This document shows, piece by piece, positions 8,949-18,080 of a DNA stretch of 64,000 nt (position 1 is its first letter; every line of letters starts with the position of its first letter). A program made the position numbers and the translations under genes. The DNA is taken from the NCBI RefSeq assembly GCF_042219825.1, contig NZ_JBHJHQ010000004.1:588079-652078 (forward strand). The letters run 5' to 3'. Under the pieces are notes generated by a model. It saw only the letters and a program-made list of their open reading frames with translations. It made no database searches and was not told the DNA's origin. Source of the stretch: JBHJHP01 sp042219825. GTDB taxonomy: Bacteria > Bacteroidota > Bacteroidia > Bacteroidales > UBA5342.

Positions 8949-10130
8949 TTACTTCCTGTAAAACCGGTATCCTATATTCCATTCTACAAAATCAGACACG
9001 TGGAACTTATACGCTCTTAATGTAATACCTGCAAATATTTTGTCCGTCAGATAATATTTAAGTCCAACCTTTTGATGAAACACGGGTGTTAAATTATCAA
9101 TATGTTTACGATAAAGATAAAAGGATGGCAGCAGAACCAGCGACAAACGATTCGCAACCAGTTCATATGTTGGATAAATACTGATCATGAGTTTATCGGT
9201 AAAAGGTCCGTCTACTGCTTCAAGTTCATTATTGTTTACTGCTACCTGAGTCGCAATAGAGCCATCATAGGAAAAAGACATACCAGCGCCAATTTTTGAC
9301 TTGTAGCTGATTCGACGGTTATAACCCAAAGAAAAGCCTATCTCAGGAAAAAATACACCTTCATACTTTTCCATAATATTGATATCTACATTATCGAATA
9401 CCACGTTTTTGGCTCCACCGTAAAATGAGATCAGCCATTCACTGTTGGGTGTAAAATCCGGTACTTCCCGGTGAATAAACTCAGGTCTTTCATGGAGATC
9501 ATATTTCACACTTACTCTGGGCGCAATCGTGTTCAATCCGAAATTTGGTTTTTTCATGCCGCCATTTGAAAAGTGGGTGAGACTGAAACCTGCATTTAAA
9601 GCAATCTTATCCGTCAGATAGTATTCCAGGTTCATTCCAGCATCCAGTAAAAATGATTCACCTGCACCGATGGCCACATTGTACTGATTGGTAACCGGAT
9701 TAAACGATTTCCAGTTAAACGTTGCTCCAAAGCCAATTTCGTAATTAAACGTGAGATTTTCCCAGCGGTGAAAAGGGCCGTTGAAAAAGCCGTATATGGC
9801 AATTGGATTACCAATCTCCTCAGGATTATAAAAGTCGGCGGTATAGATTCCGGCTCCCCAATACGGATAATTAAAAATTTGCTGCCACAGTTTTTCTCCG
9901 GTTGTCTGGGTGGCTAATTTCAGTGCAAAGGCCTGGTAGGCATTAATCTTCTCAGCTTCAATGTTTGCACCTCTTAAAAAATCATTGGTTGCAAAAACAT
10001 GTCCGTTCTGGTACATGAACTGAAGAGAAGAATAAGTCATAAAGTTGTGTTTCTTTATTTGTGCCGAATCTTTCTGGGCAGATACAATTCCAACACAAAA
10101 CAGAAAAAGGATAACGTAAAGAAATTTCAT
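8949..10130 (-). CDS. PagL-like outer-membrane acyloxyacyl hydrolase family protein
   Basis: 393-residue exported protein (signal peptide to VSAQ at residue 19) that should form an outer-membrane beta-barrel. The central part resembles the lipid A 3-O-deacylase (PagL) family: GIYTADFYNPEEIGNP, YEIGFGATF and THFSNGGMKKPNFGLN, the last holding the His-x-Ser pair of the active site (His186, Ser188). The position where PagL has its catalytic glutamate appears to be Asn200, if the alignment is right, so activity is uncertain. It starts 16 bp after the RND permease gene and is probably in the same transcript. Confidence 0.7.
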   Translation of the reverse strand: MKFLYVILFLFCVGIVSAQKDSAQIKKHNFMTYSSLQFMYQNGHVFATNDFLRGANIEAEKINAYQAFALKLATQTTGEKLWQQIFNYPYWGAGIYTADFYNPEEIGNPIAIYGFFNGPFHRWENLTFNYEIGFGATFNWKSFNPVTNQYNVAIGAGESFLLDAGMNLEYYLTDKIALNAGFSLTHFSNGGMKKPNFGLNTIAPRVSVKYDLHERPEFIHREVPDFTPNSEWLISFYGGAKNVVFDNVDINIMEKYEGVFFPEIGFSLGYNRRISYKSKIGAGMSFSYDGSIATQVAVNNNELEAVDGPFTDKLMISIYPTYELVANRLSLVLLPSFYLYRKHIDNLTPVFHQKVGLKYYLTDKIFAGITLRAYKFHVSDFVEWNIGYRFYRK

Positions 10131-10146
10131 GAGTTACAAATATGAA

Positions 10147-13100
10147 TTAATGTTTAATAATCAGTTTTAACAGGGATGGAAGTACAATCAATAACAAGGG
10201 CAAAGCCATAACCAAACCTCCTATAACGGCAATTGCCAGGGGCTGATGCATTTGGGCTCCGGTTCCTAAACCTAAGGCCAGGGGTGTAAGTGCAACAATG
10301 GCGCCGCTTGCTGTCATCAGTTTTGGGCGCAATCGGGTGGAAATGGCATAATAAAGTGCGTTGTCGAACGATGCTTTTTTGAGCTCACTGAAGAACTGCT
10401 GAATGGTAAAGATGGAGTTCTCACCAATGATCCCAATGATCATGATAAGGCCGGTGTAACTGCCAACATTCAATGGCGTTCCGCTGATAAAAAGAGCTGC
10501 AAGACTTCCTGAAATACCCAATATACTGATGAATATGACCGCAAAAGCAATTCTTACATTCCTGAACATAAATAACATTACAGTGAATACGAGCAGTCCG
10601 CCCAAAAGCAATATTAACAGTAATTCAGAAAAAGATTTTTGCTGTTCTGCGAATGAACCACCATAAACAATCTGATACGACTGAGGAAGCGCAATACCTT
10701 TCAGTTTAGCCTGAATATCACTCATCACACTTCCCAGGTCCCTGTTGTTCAAACGGGCAGTTACAACACCCATGGTTTGCAGGTTTTCCCGTTCAATCTC
10801 CGAAACACCGCTTTCAATGCTGAAATCGGCAAACCTTGTAACGGGAAGCAATTGTCCGTCAGGCGTACTGATGTTAAAATGTTTCATGCTCTCAACAGAT
10901 GTCTGATTATTTCCGGGGAATATCATTCTGATATCGGTAAGTTGTTCTTTTTCGGGTATACTGCCAACTACAATTCCGGCCATATGCATTTCCATTTGTT
11001 GCTGAAAATCTGTTGTACTCATACCGAATTGTTTGAGTGCGCTTTCTTTCGGATGAATCCTGATGACCGGACCGGCGACGACGATACCGTCAAAAACATC
11101 TGCCGTACCCTGAACTTTTTCTACAGAATCAGCCACCTGTTTTGAAAGCTCTTTCAGTTTAATATGATCGCTACCGAATATTTTAATTTCAATAGGTTGA
11201 ACACTGCTCATTAAATCGCCCAGCATATCCGTAATTACCTGTCCAAAATCAACCGTAAGCATGGGTAGTGTTGCTTCTATTTGGGTTCGGATCTCATCAG
11301 AAACTTCATCCGTTGTTTTCTTCCGGTTCTTTTTCAGCTCAATGAGGTAATCTCCGCGATTGGGTTCAGTAATAAAAAATCCCATTTGCGTTCCGGTTCT
11401 TCGTGAATAGGTTTTAACCTCAGGAACCGATTCAATAATGCGATCTACTTCATTGAGGATACGATCTGTCTCCTCCAGAGATGTTCCGGGAGGCGAGTTA
11501 TAATCCAAAACAATTGATCCTTCGTCCATTTCGGGCAGAAAACCAGTTGAAAGTTTTGGAATAATCTCAATGACAGCAACAATGAGCAAGACTACAAATC
11601 CAAGACTTATGTACGGGCGCATAATAAAGAAACGGATCCATTTATGCGTCTTTTCTTTATGAGGTTTAATCTTGTTTTTGTCCAGAGGATGCCTGATAAT
11701 CAACAGATAAATTACAGGCAGACCGATCCATGTAATCAGAAATGAACACAACAGCGTTATGATCATGGTTTGGGTCAGGACTTTAAAATAGGTTCCCGCT
11801 ACTCCCGACATGAGTTCAAATGGGATTAAAATAACAATGGTACTGAGTGATGAACCAACCATGGAAGGAAACAAAAATGAGATGGCTTTTCCGACAAGTT
11901 TTTTGGATTTTTCCCCCGGATGCTCTTCCCGTGTTCGGTGAATCTGCTCAACTACAATAATGGCATCGTCAATTATCAGCCCGATGGACGCAGCTATGGC
12001 ACCGATCGTCATCAGGTTCAGATCGAAGCCAATGGCATTTAATACCGTAAACGTTAATCCGAGTGTAAGGGGGATTGTGATCAGGATGACTGTGCTCGCC
12101 TTTGCCGATCGTAAAAAGATAATCACAACAACGATGGCCAGCAAAAGTCCGATCCAAAGTACGTCGATAATGCTCCGGATACTGGTTCTTACGAATTCTG
12201 ATTGATTATAATATGGCTTCAGAACAACACCTTTTGGAAGCAATTTATTAAGATCCTTAACCTGGTTTTGAACCTGGTCGGCAACATCAATCAGGTTACT
12301 TTGGGGTTGTTTTAATACTGCTAAAAGCGGGACGTTATGTCCGTCAGCTTTTATTTTTATGTATTCATTTTTTTCAGCAATCTCAACCACTGCAATGTCA
12401 GAAACGGTAACTTTTCGTTTGGCGTCGTCAAATATGACCAGCTTTTCAAGCTGATCCTTGTTTTTTATGGTTGCATCAGTTACCGTTAAATAAAGCCGGT
12501 CATAATCGTTGGTGTATCCGTTTGACGAAATAAAACCCGTATTTTGGATCGCCGTTTCAATATCCGCCGGACTAATGTTAAGTTGTCTTAGTTTTTGCTG
12601 ATTCAGTACAATTCTGTACTCTTTATCCTTGCCTCCGATAACCTCAACCGACGAAACACCGCTTATTCTTGATAAATATGGTTTGATCACATAATTGGCC
12701 AGCATCTTAAGTTCAATCTGGTTTTTAGTCTCCGATTGCAAAGAATAACCCATAACCGGTAAAATGGACGGATTCATCTTTTCAATGGTGAGATGCAGGT
12801 CAGCAGGTAACAGATCCCGGATTTGATTGATCCTCGATTCTACCTGCTGTTTATCCAGATCAATATCCGATCCCCAGTTCATAAATGCGGAGATTTCGCA
12901 GCTTCCCATGCTGGTTGTACTTCGGATCAAACTGAGATTTTCTACTTTTTTTACGGCATCTTCAAGGGGTTTGGTAACGGTCACCATCATTTTATCCACC
13001 GGTTGTTCTCCGTTTTCGGCGATGATCTTTATTTTGGGAAAAGTAATATTCGGGAACAGGGATGTTTTAAGGTGCGTAAATGAATACACGCCGCCAATCA

Positions 13101-13158
13101 GTAGAAGAATTAAAATGACAGTAACCGGACTTTTATATTTTACAAATATTTTTTCCAT
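10147..13158 (-). CDS. RND efflux transporter, inner-membrane permease
   Basis: About 1003-residue pump subunit of the AcrB/HAE-like RND superfamily; 12 transmembrane segments are expected, with two large periplasmic loops. Visible: N-terminal membrane segment, SLFPNITFPKIKI, the GAIAASIGLIIDDAIIVVEQIHR helix with the proton-relay acidic pair, FLPEMDEGSIVLDYNSPPG and the C-terminal LRPKLMTASGAIVALTPLALG. The longest frame begins at 13182 inside the adaptor gene; the ATG at 13158 (MEKIFVKYKSP), 4 bp after the adaptor stop, is the more likely start. Operon with adaptor, TolC-like channel and two-component genes. Substrate unknown. Confidence 0.9.
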   Translation of the reverse strand: MEKIFVKYKSPVTVILILLLIGGVYSFTHLKTSLFPNITFPKIKIIAENGEQPVDKMMVTVTKPLEDAVKKVENLSLIRSTTSMGSCEISAFMNWGSDIDLDKQQVESRINQIRDLLPADLHLTIEKMNPSILPVMGYSLQSETKNQIELKMLANYVIKPYLSRISGVSSVEVIGGKDKEYRIVLNQQKLRQLNISPADIETAIQNTGFISSNGYTNDYDRLYLTVTDATIKNKDQLEKLVIFDDAKRKVTVSDIAVVEIAEKNEYIKIKADGHNVPLLAVLKQPQSNLIDVADQVQNQVKDLNKLLPKGVVLKPYYNQSEFVRTSIRSIIDVLWIGLLLAIVVVIIFLRSAKASTVILITIPLTLGLTFTVLNAIGFDLNLMTIGAIAASIGLIIDDAIIVVEQIHRTREEHPGEKSKKLVGKAISFLFPSMVGSSLSTIVILIPFELMSGVAGTYFKVLTQTMIITLLCSFLITWIGLPVIYLLIIRHPLDKNKIKPHKEKTHKWIRFFIMRPYISLGFVVLLIVAVIEIIPKLSTGFLPEMDEGSIVLDYNSPPGTSLEETDRILNEVDRIIESVPEVKTYSRRTGTQMGFFITEPNRGDYLIELKKNRKKTTDEVSDEIRTQIEATLPMLTVDFGQVITDMLGDLMSSVQPIEIKIFGSDHIKLKELSKQVADSVEKVQGTADVFDGIVVAGPVIRIHPKESALKQFGMSTTDFQQQMEMHMAGIVVGSIPEKEQLTDIRMIFPGNNQTSVESMKHFNISTPDGQLLPVTRFADFSIESGVSEIERENLQTMGVVTARLNNRDLGSVMSDIQAKLKGIALPQSYQIVYGGSFAEQQKSFSELLLILLLGGLLVFTVMLFMFRNVRIAFAVIFISILGISGSLAALFISGTPLNVGSYTGLIMIIGIIGENSIFTIQQFFSELKKASFDNALYYAISTRLRPKLMTASGAIVALTPLALGLGTGAQMHQPLAIAVIGGLVMALPLLLIVLPSLLKLIIKH

Positions 13159-13162
13159 GTTT

Positions 13163-14056
13163 TTACTTCGTAATATGTACACTGCTACTGTCGGGTAATT
13201 CGTAACTTCCTTCTGTTATGATCAGATCAGTGTCGTTGAATTGCGGTTCGGTTATTTCAATAAGACTATCCGTTTCTATACCTTTTTTCACAGGTATTTT
13301 AAACGCTGTTGAGCCGGAAACCTTCATCACCCAGAATTCACTTTGTGTTTCATTGGTCATTAAAGCCTGTTTGGGAAGAACTGTCGCGGCTTTATGCTGT
13401 ACATCAATATAACGGATCGTTACATTTAAGTTTTCAGGTAAGGTTCTGTTAGTCTGTGGTTTTATCATTATTTCCTGAGTTTGATCCTGACCCTCAATCA
13501 TTGGGATTATCCGGTAAACATTACCTGAGATAATGGATTGATCCGCAAGGATTATCTCGCAATTATCATCTTTTTTTATTTTCCCGGCTTTCTCAAACGG
13601 AACATTAACCCTGATTACAGGCTGAGAGTCTTCTGTTACAATACAGAGCATTTCACCTTCAGAAACAAAATCACCTGTATTATTAAACTTTAATTCCGAG
13701 ATGTAACCATCTGCATTTGAACGGACTTCAATGTGTTTTGCAGGTGATGAATTTCCCAACGCTTTTTGTTCCCGTGTTTCTAGTTTGAACATTAGATCAT
13801 TTTGATGCACCTTCTTCCCAAAGAATAACTTATTCTCTGTAATGTATCCGGTTACGGGAGCAGTTAGGCGGTTTTTGTTCAGATACACAGTGTTTCCGTA
13901 ATACTCTGCGTATTGGATGATATCCACTTGCCTGATCCGGGTGACTTTTACATTAACAGTCTTTTGTGAATTATCCGTTTGTTTCGGCGTATTTTTGCAG
14001 GCCGGAATCACTGTTATAGTCACTATTAAAAGAATCAGTTTATATAGGTTTTTCAT
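13163..14056 (-). CDS. RND efflux periplasmic adaptor (membrane-fusion lipoprotein)
   Basis: 297 residues from the preferred ATG at 14056; a longer reading to 14092 would run into the upstream gene. The N-terminus is a lipoprotein signal with lipobox VIPAC. The protein has the barrel-sandwich (lipoyl-like) hybrid and beta-barrel blocks of HlyD/AcrA adaptors (LTAPVTGYITENKLFFGKKV, EVRSNADGYISEL), but is short because the alpha-helical hairpin is nearly absent. It should link the permease at 10147 to the TolC-like channel encoded just before. Confidence 0.85.
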   Translation of the reverse strand: MKNLYKLILLIVTITVIPACKNTPKQTDNSQKTVNVKVTRIRQVDIIQYAEYYGNTVYLNKNRLTAPVTGYITENKLFFGKKVHQNDLMFKLETREQKALGNSSPAKHIEVRSNADGYISELKFNNTGDFVSEGEMLCIVTEDSQPVIRVNVPFEKAGKIKKDDNCEIILADQSIISGNVYRIIPMIEGQDQTQEIMIKPQTNRTLPENLNVTIRYIDVQHKAATVLPKQALMTNETQSEFWVMKVSGSTAFKIPVKKGIETDSLIEITEPQFNDTDLIITEGSYELPDSSSVHITK

Positions 14057-14066
14057 AATCTTGTTT

Positions 14067-15350
14067 TTAATAGTTCCAGTAATTATATGCATTGATCAAA
14101 AATTGTTCTTCAGTTTTTAATCGAAGCATATCCTTTTCTTTTGAAGCCATATCACGGTAAATATTTTTAATGTCCATAATGGATGTTTCTCCCTGAGACA
14201 GCTCCTTGCTATAAGCGTCTAAGATCGTTTTGTATTGCGTGATCTGTTCATCTAAAAGTTGTTGTTGCTCTCTGTTTAGCCTGATCCGGTTCAGTATCCC
14301 GTTGTTTTGCATCCGGTATTTCGATAAAAACTGTTCCTTTTTGAATTGAAGAGACTCCAGGTGTATTTGGGTTTTATTATGTTCTGTATGACGTTGGTTC
14401 CCATCAAAGAGTGTTATGGAAAATGATAATCCTGTACTAAACCCAAGACGGTTTATACCTGGTAAATAAACTGCGTTCATACCGGCACTGCCAAACAAAT
14501 CTATCTGAGGTTTGTATTTCAGATCATACAGATCCTGCTCAGTTAATAATTTCATGCTATCAAGTCTGTACGATGTAAGAAATGCGGACTGTGCTTCGAT
14601 ATCAGGTTGCAAATGATAAACCGTATCGGTCAGGCTGACCAGCGTTGTATCATTAATACCACAAAGAAGGTTTAGATCGTAGAGGTTTTGCTGATAAGCT
14701 GATATCTGATTCGTGTATTCAATGGCGTAATTTTTGAGTTCGATATCAAGCAGCATCAGATCTGTCTGTTTATATACCCCATTGTCCACCAGCTTTTGTA
14801 AGGTATTTTTCTGGTCCTTAAGATCACGAATTAGTGCTAATTGAATCCTCTTTTCTTTTTGACTGCGAATGCATAACAGATACTGGTATCCAACTATTTG
14901 TTGAACCTCATGCACCGACAATGCAATTTTATTTTCATTGATTTGATGAGAGACGGTGTTGTCATTTTGATAGGCATCAAGTTTTGATTTGTTGAACAAA
15001 GGTTGTTTTACGGTTACAACAGCCTGGTATTGCCCTCCATCTGTTCCTGCCAGGTCATACCCCGAGTAATTATTAGCTCCTGACGAAACCCACTGAAATT
15101 TATCAGATACTCCATTGTGATTAATTATGGGAGCAAACAATACGTTAATGTCTGCAGTGACTTTCGGTTTGCTTAATACGGCTTGTATCTGATCCATATT
15201 CAGGTCAAGCAGTTTATTCATGTTTCTGGTTTCGTGAATAAGAGGGCTGTTCTCCTTTGCCTTTTCCAGATAATATGACAAATTCCGTGTTTGTGAATTA
15301 GTATAAGTTGCGGAAAGCAATAGTATGAATATCAGATAAATGTATTTCAT
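14067..15350 (-). CDS. TolC-family outer-membrane efflux channel
   Basis: 427 residues with a signal peptide (to TNSQ at residue 20) and the long helical, heptad-rich composition of outer-membrane factors; segments such as LDLNMDQIQAVLSKPKVTADINV, VTVKQPLFNKSKLDA and FSITLFDGNQRHTEHNKT fit the TolC/OEP fold. It starts with an ATGA overlap with the sensor kinase stop (15347-15350), so it is translationally coupled to the two-component genes, and forms with the two downstream genes a complete tripartite pump. Confidence 0.88.
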   Translation of the reverse strand: MKYIYLIFILLLSATYTNSQTRNLSYYLEKAKENSPLIHETRNMNKLLDLNMDQIQAVLSKPKVTADINVLFAPIINHNGVSDKFQWVSSGANNYSGYDLAGTDGGQYQAVVTVKQPLFNKSKLDAYQNDNTVSHQINENKIALSVHEVQQIVGYQYLLCIRSQKEKRIQLALIRDLKDQKNTLQKLVDNGVYKQTDLMLLDIELKNYAIEYTNQISAYQQNLYDLNLLCGINDTTLVSLTDTVYHLQPDIEAQSAFLTSYRLDSMKLLTEQDLYDLKYKPQIDLFGSAGMNAVYLPGINRLGFSTGLSFSITLFDGNQRHTEHNKTQIHLESLQFKKEQFLSKYRMQNNGILNRIRLNREQQQLLDEQITQYKTILDAYSKELSQGETSIMDIKNIYRDMASKEKDMLRLKTEEQFLINAYNYWNY

Positions 15351-16624
15351 GATTTGACGGTGTTTGACTTTTCAATTAAGAAACAGTGCATATCATTTTT
15401 TACATATTTTATTGTAAGTTGATGCGTATCGCAAATCTTTTTCACAATGGATAAGCCTAAACCATACGACTTTGAATTCCCCTTGGAAAACCGGTTGAAG
15501 ATAGTGTTGTTTTTAAGCGTATTAGGTTCACCCGTATTACATATTTTTAGCTGTTGATCGCTGATGCTGATCACGATTTTTCCATTTTTGTAGTTGTGAT
15601 TTACGGCATTTGAAAAGAGATTGTTGAATAAAATATCTGCAAGATGATCATTGATTTCATGCATGAATTTTCCTGTTTCATGAAGTGTAATTTCAATGGA
15701 CCTGGTATCAAATAAAACTGAAAATTCTTCTGTCTTTTGTTTTATCAGCACATTGAAATCAACCGTTGATTTTGTTGTAAATTGTTGATTTTCAATCTTG
15801 GCAAGTAATAAAAGACTCTGGTTCAGCCTGGAAAGTTTTTTAATGGCATTCATTGCACTGGCAATTTTTTGGAACGATTCTGAATCCATATCCTGTTGCA
15901 GAATCTCTTCAAGATTCAGACTGATTGTTGCCAAAGGAGTCTGTAATTCGTGAGATGCATTTTCTGTAAACTCTTTCAATGTATCATAATCAGATCTTAA
16001 TTTTCCTGTTAGATTCTCAACGACATTATTCAACCGGTCAAATTCTTCGATGTGCGTTTTTTTAAGTGTTAGCTGATATTTATCTGAGAAGTTATATTGT
16101 TCTATGGCAGACAGATTATCTTCGAACTGAACCCATATAGTTTTATTGACTTTTTTACTGATAAAATATGAGATTAAAAACGCAGTTAAAAGCAGAATAA
16201 ATAAAGTAATCGTTAAAATGATAATGAGATCTTCAAATTCAAAAGTTGCCTGGCGAAGCTTGATTGCATAGAATTTCCCGTTTATTTCAAGCCGTGTGGA
16301 ATATTCCAGAAACGGTTCCATTTCATCTTCCTGTTCGTTGTAAATATAAATTACGTTGAATTCTGATTGTGTGGTTTCTATATGAGATATCTGTTTAGTT
16401 TCTATACCCGGTTCCAGGTTAGGGAGTGAACCTGTTTCGTTGATCAGTTTTTCAATAGCATCTGCTTTATTAAGCAGATTTTCTTTAGCTCCGCGTATAA
16501 TGGTGATGCGTAGTATAAAATAGCCTGTTAAAGAAATCAGGATCAGAACCATCGTAAGTATAATGAAAAAGTTCCTGTTTACTTTTGTCAGGAATTTTAT
16601 ATTTCGGGATGTACTGGTATTCAT
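15347..16624 (-). CDS. Sensor histidine kinase of the RND operon
   Basis: 425 residues: two membrane segments (about 20-40 and 131-153) bracket a short periplasmic domain, followed by a HisKA domain with the phospho-acceptor in ASHELQTPLA and an ATPase domain with NNLFSNAVNH (N box), NTGEP (G1) and YGLGLSIVKKI (G2). The glutamine after HEL replaces the usual arginine of HELRTPL. It pairs with the response regulator 15 bp upstream and overlaps the TolC-like gene by 4 bp. Signal unknown; the operon content suggests envelope damage or toxic compounds. Confidence 0.9.
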   Translation of the reverse strand: MNTSTSRNIKFLTKVNRNFFIILTMVLILISLTGYFILRITIIRGAKENLLNKADAIEKLINETGSLPNLEPGIETKQISHIETTQSEFNVIYIYNEQEDEMEPFLEYSTRLEINGKFYAIKLRQATFEFEDLIIILTITLFILLLTAFLISYFISKKVNKTIWVQFEDNLSAIEQYNFSDKYQLTLKKTHIEEFDRLNNVVENLTGKLRSDYDTLKEFTENASHELQTPLATISLNLEEILQQDMDSESFQKIASAMNAIKKLSRLNQSLLLLAKIENQQFTTKSTVDFNVLIKQKTEEFSVLFDTRSIEITLHETGKFMHEINDHLADILFNNLFSNAVNHNYKNGKIVISISDQQLKICNTGEPNTLKNNTIFNRFSKGNSKSYGLGLSIVKKICDTHQLTIKYVKNDMHCFLIEKSNTVKS

Positions 16625-16639
16625 TTTTATGAAATGTTT

Positions 16640-17317
16640 TTACTTTTCTGAAAATTTATACCCCATGCCGTATACCGTTTGGATATAGTCTGTACCTCCG
16701 GCGTTTTTAATTTTTCTGCGGATATTGTTGAGGTGTGTATAAATAAAATCGAAGCTGTCAGCCAGATCAATTTTATCTCCCCAAAGATGCTCTGCGATGG
16801 ATTCCTTGGTCAACACCCGGTTCTTATTCACCATAAAATACAGCAGCAACTCAAACTCTTTTTTTGTAAAAACCACGGTATTATTACCCACGGTTATTGT
16901 TTTGCCGGTGGTGTTAATGGATATTTCATTAAAGGAAATGGTATCTGATCCATCAAAATGTTTTCGTCTTAAAACGGCTTTAATACGCGAGTTAAGTTCA
17001 GAAAACTGAAAGGGTTTGGTCAGATAGTCATCTGCACCCAAATCCAGCCCCGTGACTTTATCATCCAGAGAATCTTTGGCTGAAACGATAATAATACCCG
17101 ATTTTATTTGCTTTTGTTTGATGATCCGAAGAAGGTCCAACCCATTGCCATCGGGTAGGGAGATGTCTAAAAGGATCAGATCGTATTCATAAATAAAAAG
17201 CTTTTCTTCTGCCTTTGAATAACTCTCTGCCAGTTCACATATGTATTCTTCTTTTACCAGGAAATTATTGATGGCAAGTAACAGATCAATCTCATCTTCA
17301 ATCACTAAGATTTTCAT
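16640..17317 (-). CDS. OmpR/PhoB-family response regulator of the RND operon
   Basis: 225 residues: receiver domain with the acidic pocket (IEDE), phospho-acceptor aspartate in LLLDISLPDGNG and the switch lysine in DYLTKPF, then a winged-helix domain (FTKKEFELLLYFMVN, DSFDFIYTHLNNIRRKI, VYGMGYKF). It heads an operon running through kinase, channel, adaptor and permease. Five 11-bp-spaced half-sites lie directly in front of it (17329-17379), so autoregulation is likely. The predicted promoter places the transcript start at or very near the ATG. Confidence 0.93.
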   Translation of the reverse strand: MKILVIEDEIDLLLAINNFLVKEEYICELAESYSKAEEKLFIYEYDLILLDISLPDGNGLDLLRIIKQKQIKSGIIIVSAKDSLDDKVTGLDLGADDYLTKPFQFSELNSRIKAVLRRKHFDGSDTISFNEISINTTGKTITVGNNTVVFTKKEFELLLYFMVNKNRVLTKESIAEHLWGDKIDLADSFDFIYTHLNNIRRKIKNAGGTDYIQTVYGMGYKFSEK

Positions 17318-17321
17318 ACTT

Positions 17322-17379
17322 CAAAATAACAAAGAAAATCTAAAGAGATTCTAAAGATTTGCTTCAGGTTTTCTTAAGG
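17322..17379 (-). promoter_or_regulatory. 11-bp-period operator and promoter of the RND operon
   Basis: Read on the minus strand: CCTTAAG (17379-17373), CCTGAAG (17368-17362), TCTTTAG (17357-17351), TCTTTAG (17346-17340), TCTTTGT (17335-17329). Their starts are exactly 11 nt apart, the spacing used by PhoB/OmpR-type dimers in tandem. A TATTTTG box (17328-17322) follows and would serve as a -7 element with one base fewer than TAnnTTTG. It leaves only 4 nt before the ATG of the regulator gene. Confidence 0.6.
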
Positions 17380-17390
17380 ATGGTTAAAAA

Positions 17391-17921
17391 CTATCTTCTG
17401 TTATTTCTGTATTTATCCCAGGTTTGCTGAATGCGATCCTCAACTTCAATATTTAGTTTTTCTTTCAAAATTTTTAATTCTTTTTGAGCTTCGGGTATAT
17501 TTGAACTATTGGATAAAAGAATACTTTTTTTGTTTTTTGTGTCAATAAGGTAAACCTGATAAAGATGATAATTTACGTCTCTGTCCATTCCAATAGCATT
17601 TGGTGCTACAAATCTGAATTTATTTACATGGTGTTTAAAAGTTAAAACCAATTTATCATATCCAGACAAGGACTCCCATTTGCCAAACCCAAAAGGATAA
17701 ACTGATAATTCTGACCGGATTTTCTGATTTTTGTAATCGATTTGGATAAACTTCAAAGCTAGAATTAAATTTATACTGATGTAAAATAGGAGAATTGTAA
17801 AAACTCCGGGGAAATTGGTTTGCCAAAGTTTTATAGAAGCATATAATAATAATATACCTGGTAATGAAACACCCCAATAAAATGTAGGCGCAAGGAAGAT
17901 TCTTTCTTTGGTCTTTTTCAT
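17391..17921 (-). CDS. Small membrane protein of unknown function
   Basis: 176 residues from the ATG at 17921 (MKKTKERIF); an upstream reading to 18080 adds a cysteine-rich leader that does not look like protein. Two adjacent hydrophobic segments (about 13-30 and 36-55) are followed by a soluble C-terminal domain of about 115 residues with beta-strand-like alternation and a lysine-rich helix at the end; this could be a bacterial PH-like domain, but I do not recognise the family. It lies between the RND operon's operator and the metal-efflux genes, with its own non-coding leader. Confidence 0.6.
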   Translation of the reverse strand: MKKTKERIFLAPTFYWGVSLPGILLLYASIKLWQTNFPGVFTILLFYISINLILALKFIQIDYKNQKIRSELSVYPFGFGKWESLSGYDKLVLTFKHHVNKFRFVAPNAIGMDRDVNYHLYQVYLIDTKNKKSILLSNSSNIPEAQKELKILKEKLNIEVEDRIQQTWDKYRNNRR

Positions 17922-18036
17922 GTTAGGTATTACTGTTAAAAATAATAAGAAAAACAATTGTAAATTAACAATTTCGTTTTGGTAAATTTGATTTAAAAAT
18001 AATACTTTAAGTTTATAGAAGCAATATTTATCAAGA

Positions 18037-18070
18037 GGTTGCCCAAAATGCAGTTGCATCCTGGACAACC
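18037..18070. promoter_or_regulatory. Strong hairpin after the metal-efflux adaptor gene
   Basis: Nested inverted repeat: outer arms GGTTGCCCA / TGGACAACC (one mismatch) and inner arms ATGCA / TGCAT around a 2-nt loop. It begins 11 nt past the stop of the adaptor gene on the minus strand. No run of T follows on that strand, so it may be an mRNA-end stabiliser or a factor-dependent terminator rather than a classical intrinsic terminator. Confidence 0.45.
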
Positions 18071-18080
18071 CTGGTTTCAA

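Noticed and set aside
10777..11145. 122-codon plus-strand frame within the RND permease gene
   Set aside because: Antisense to a conserved permease, no start context and no recognisable protein features.
12827..13198. 123-codon plus-strand frame over the start of the RND permease gene
   Set aside because: Antisense shadow of the permease and adaptor genes.
17922..18080. N-terminal extension of the small membrane protein up to 18080
   Set aside because: The extension crosses the strong hairpin at 18037-18070 and reads like translated non-coding sequence; the ATG at 17921 is followed by a normal membrane-protein start.
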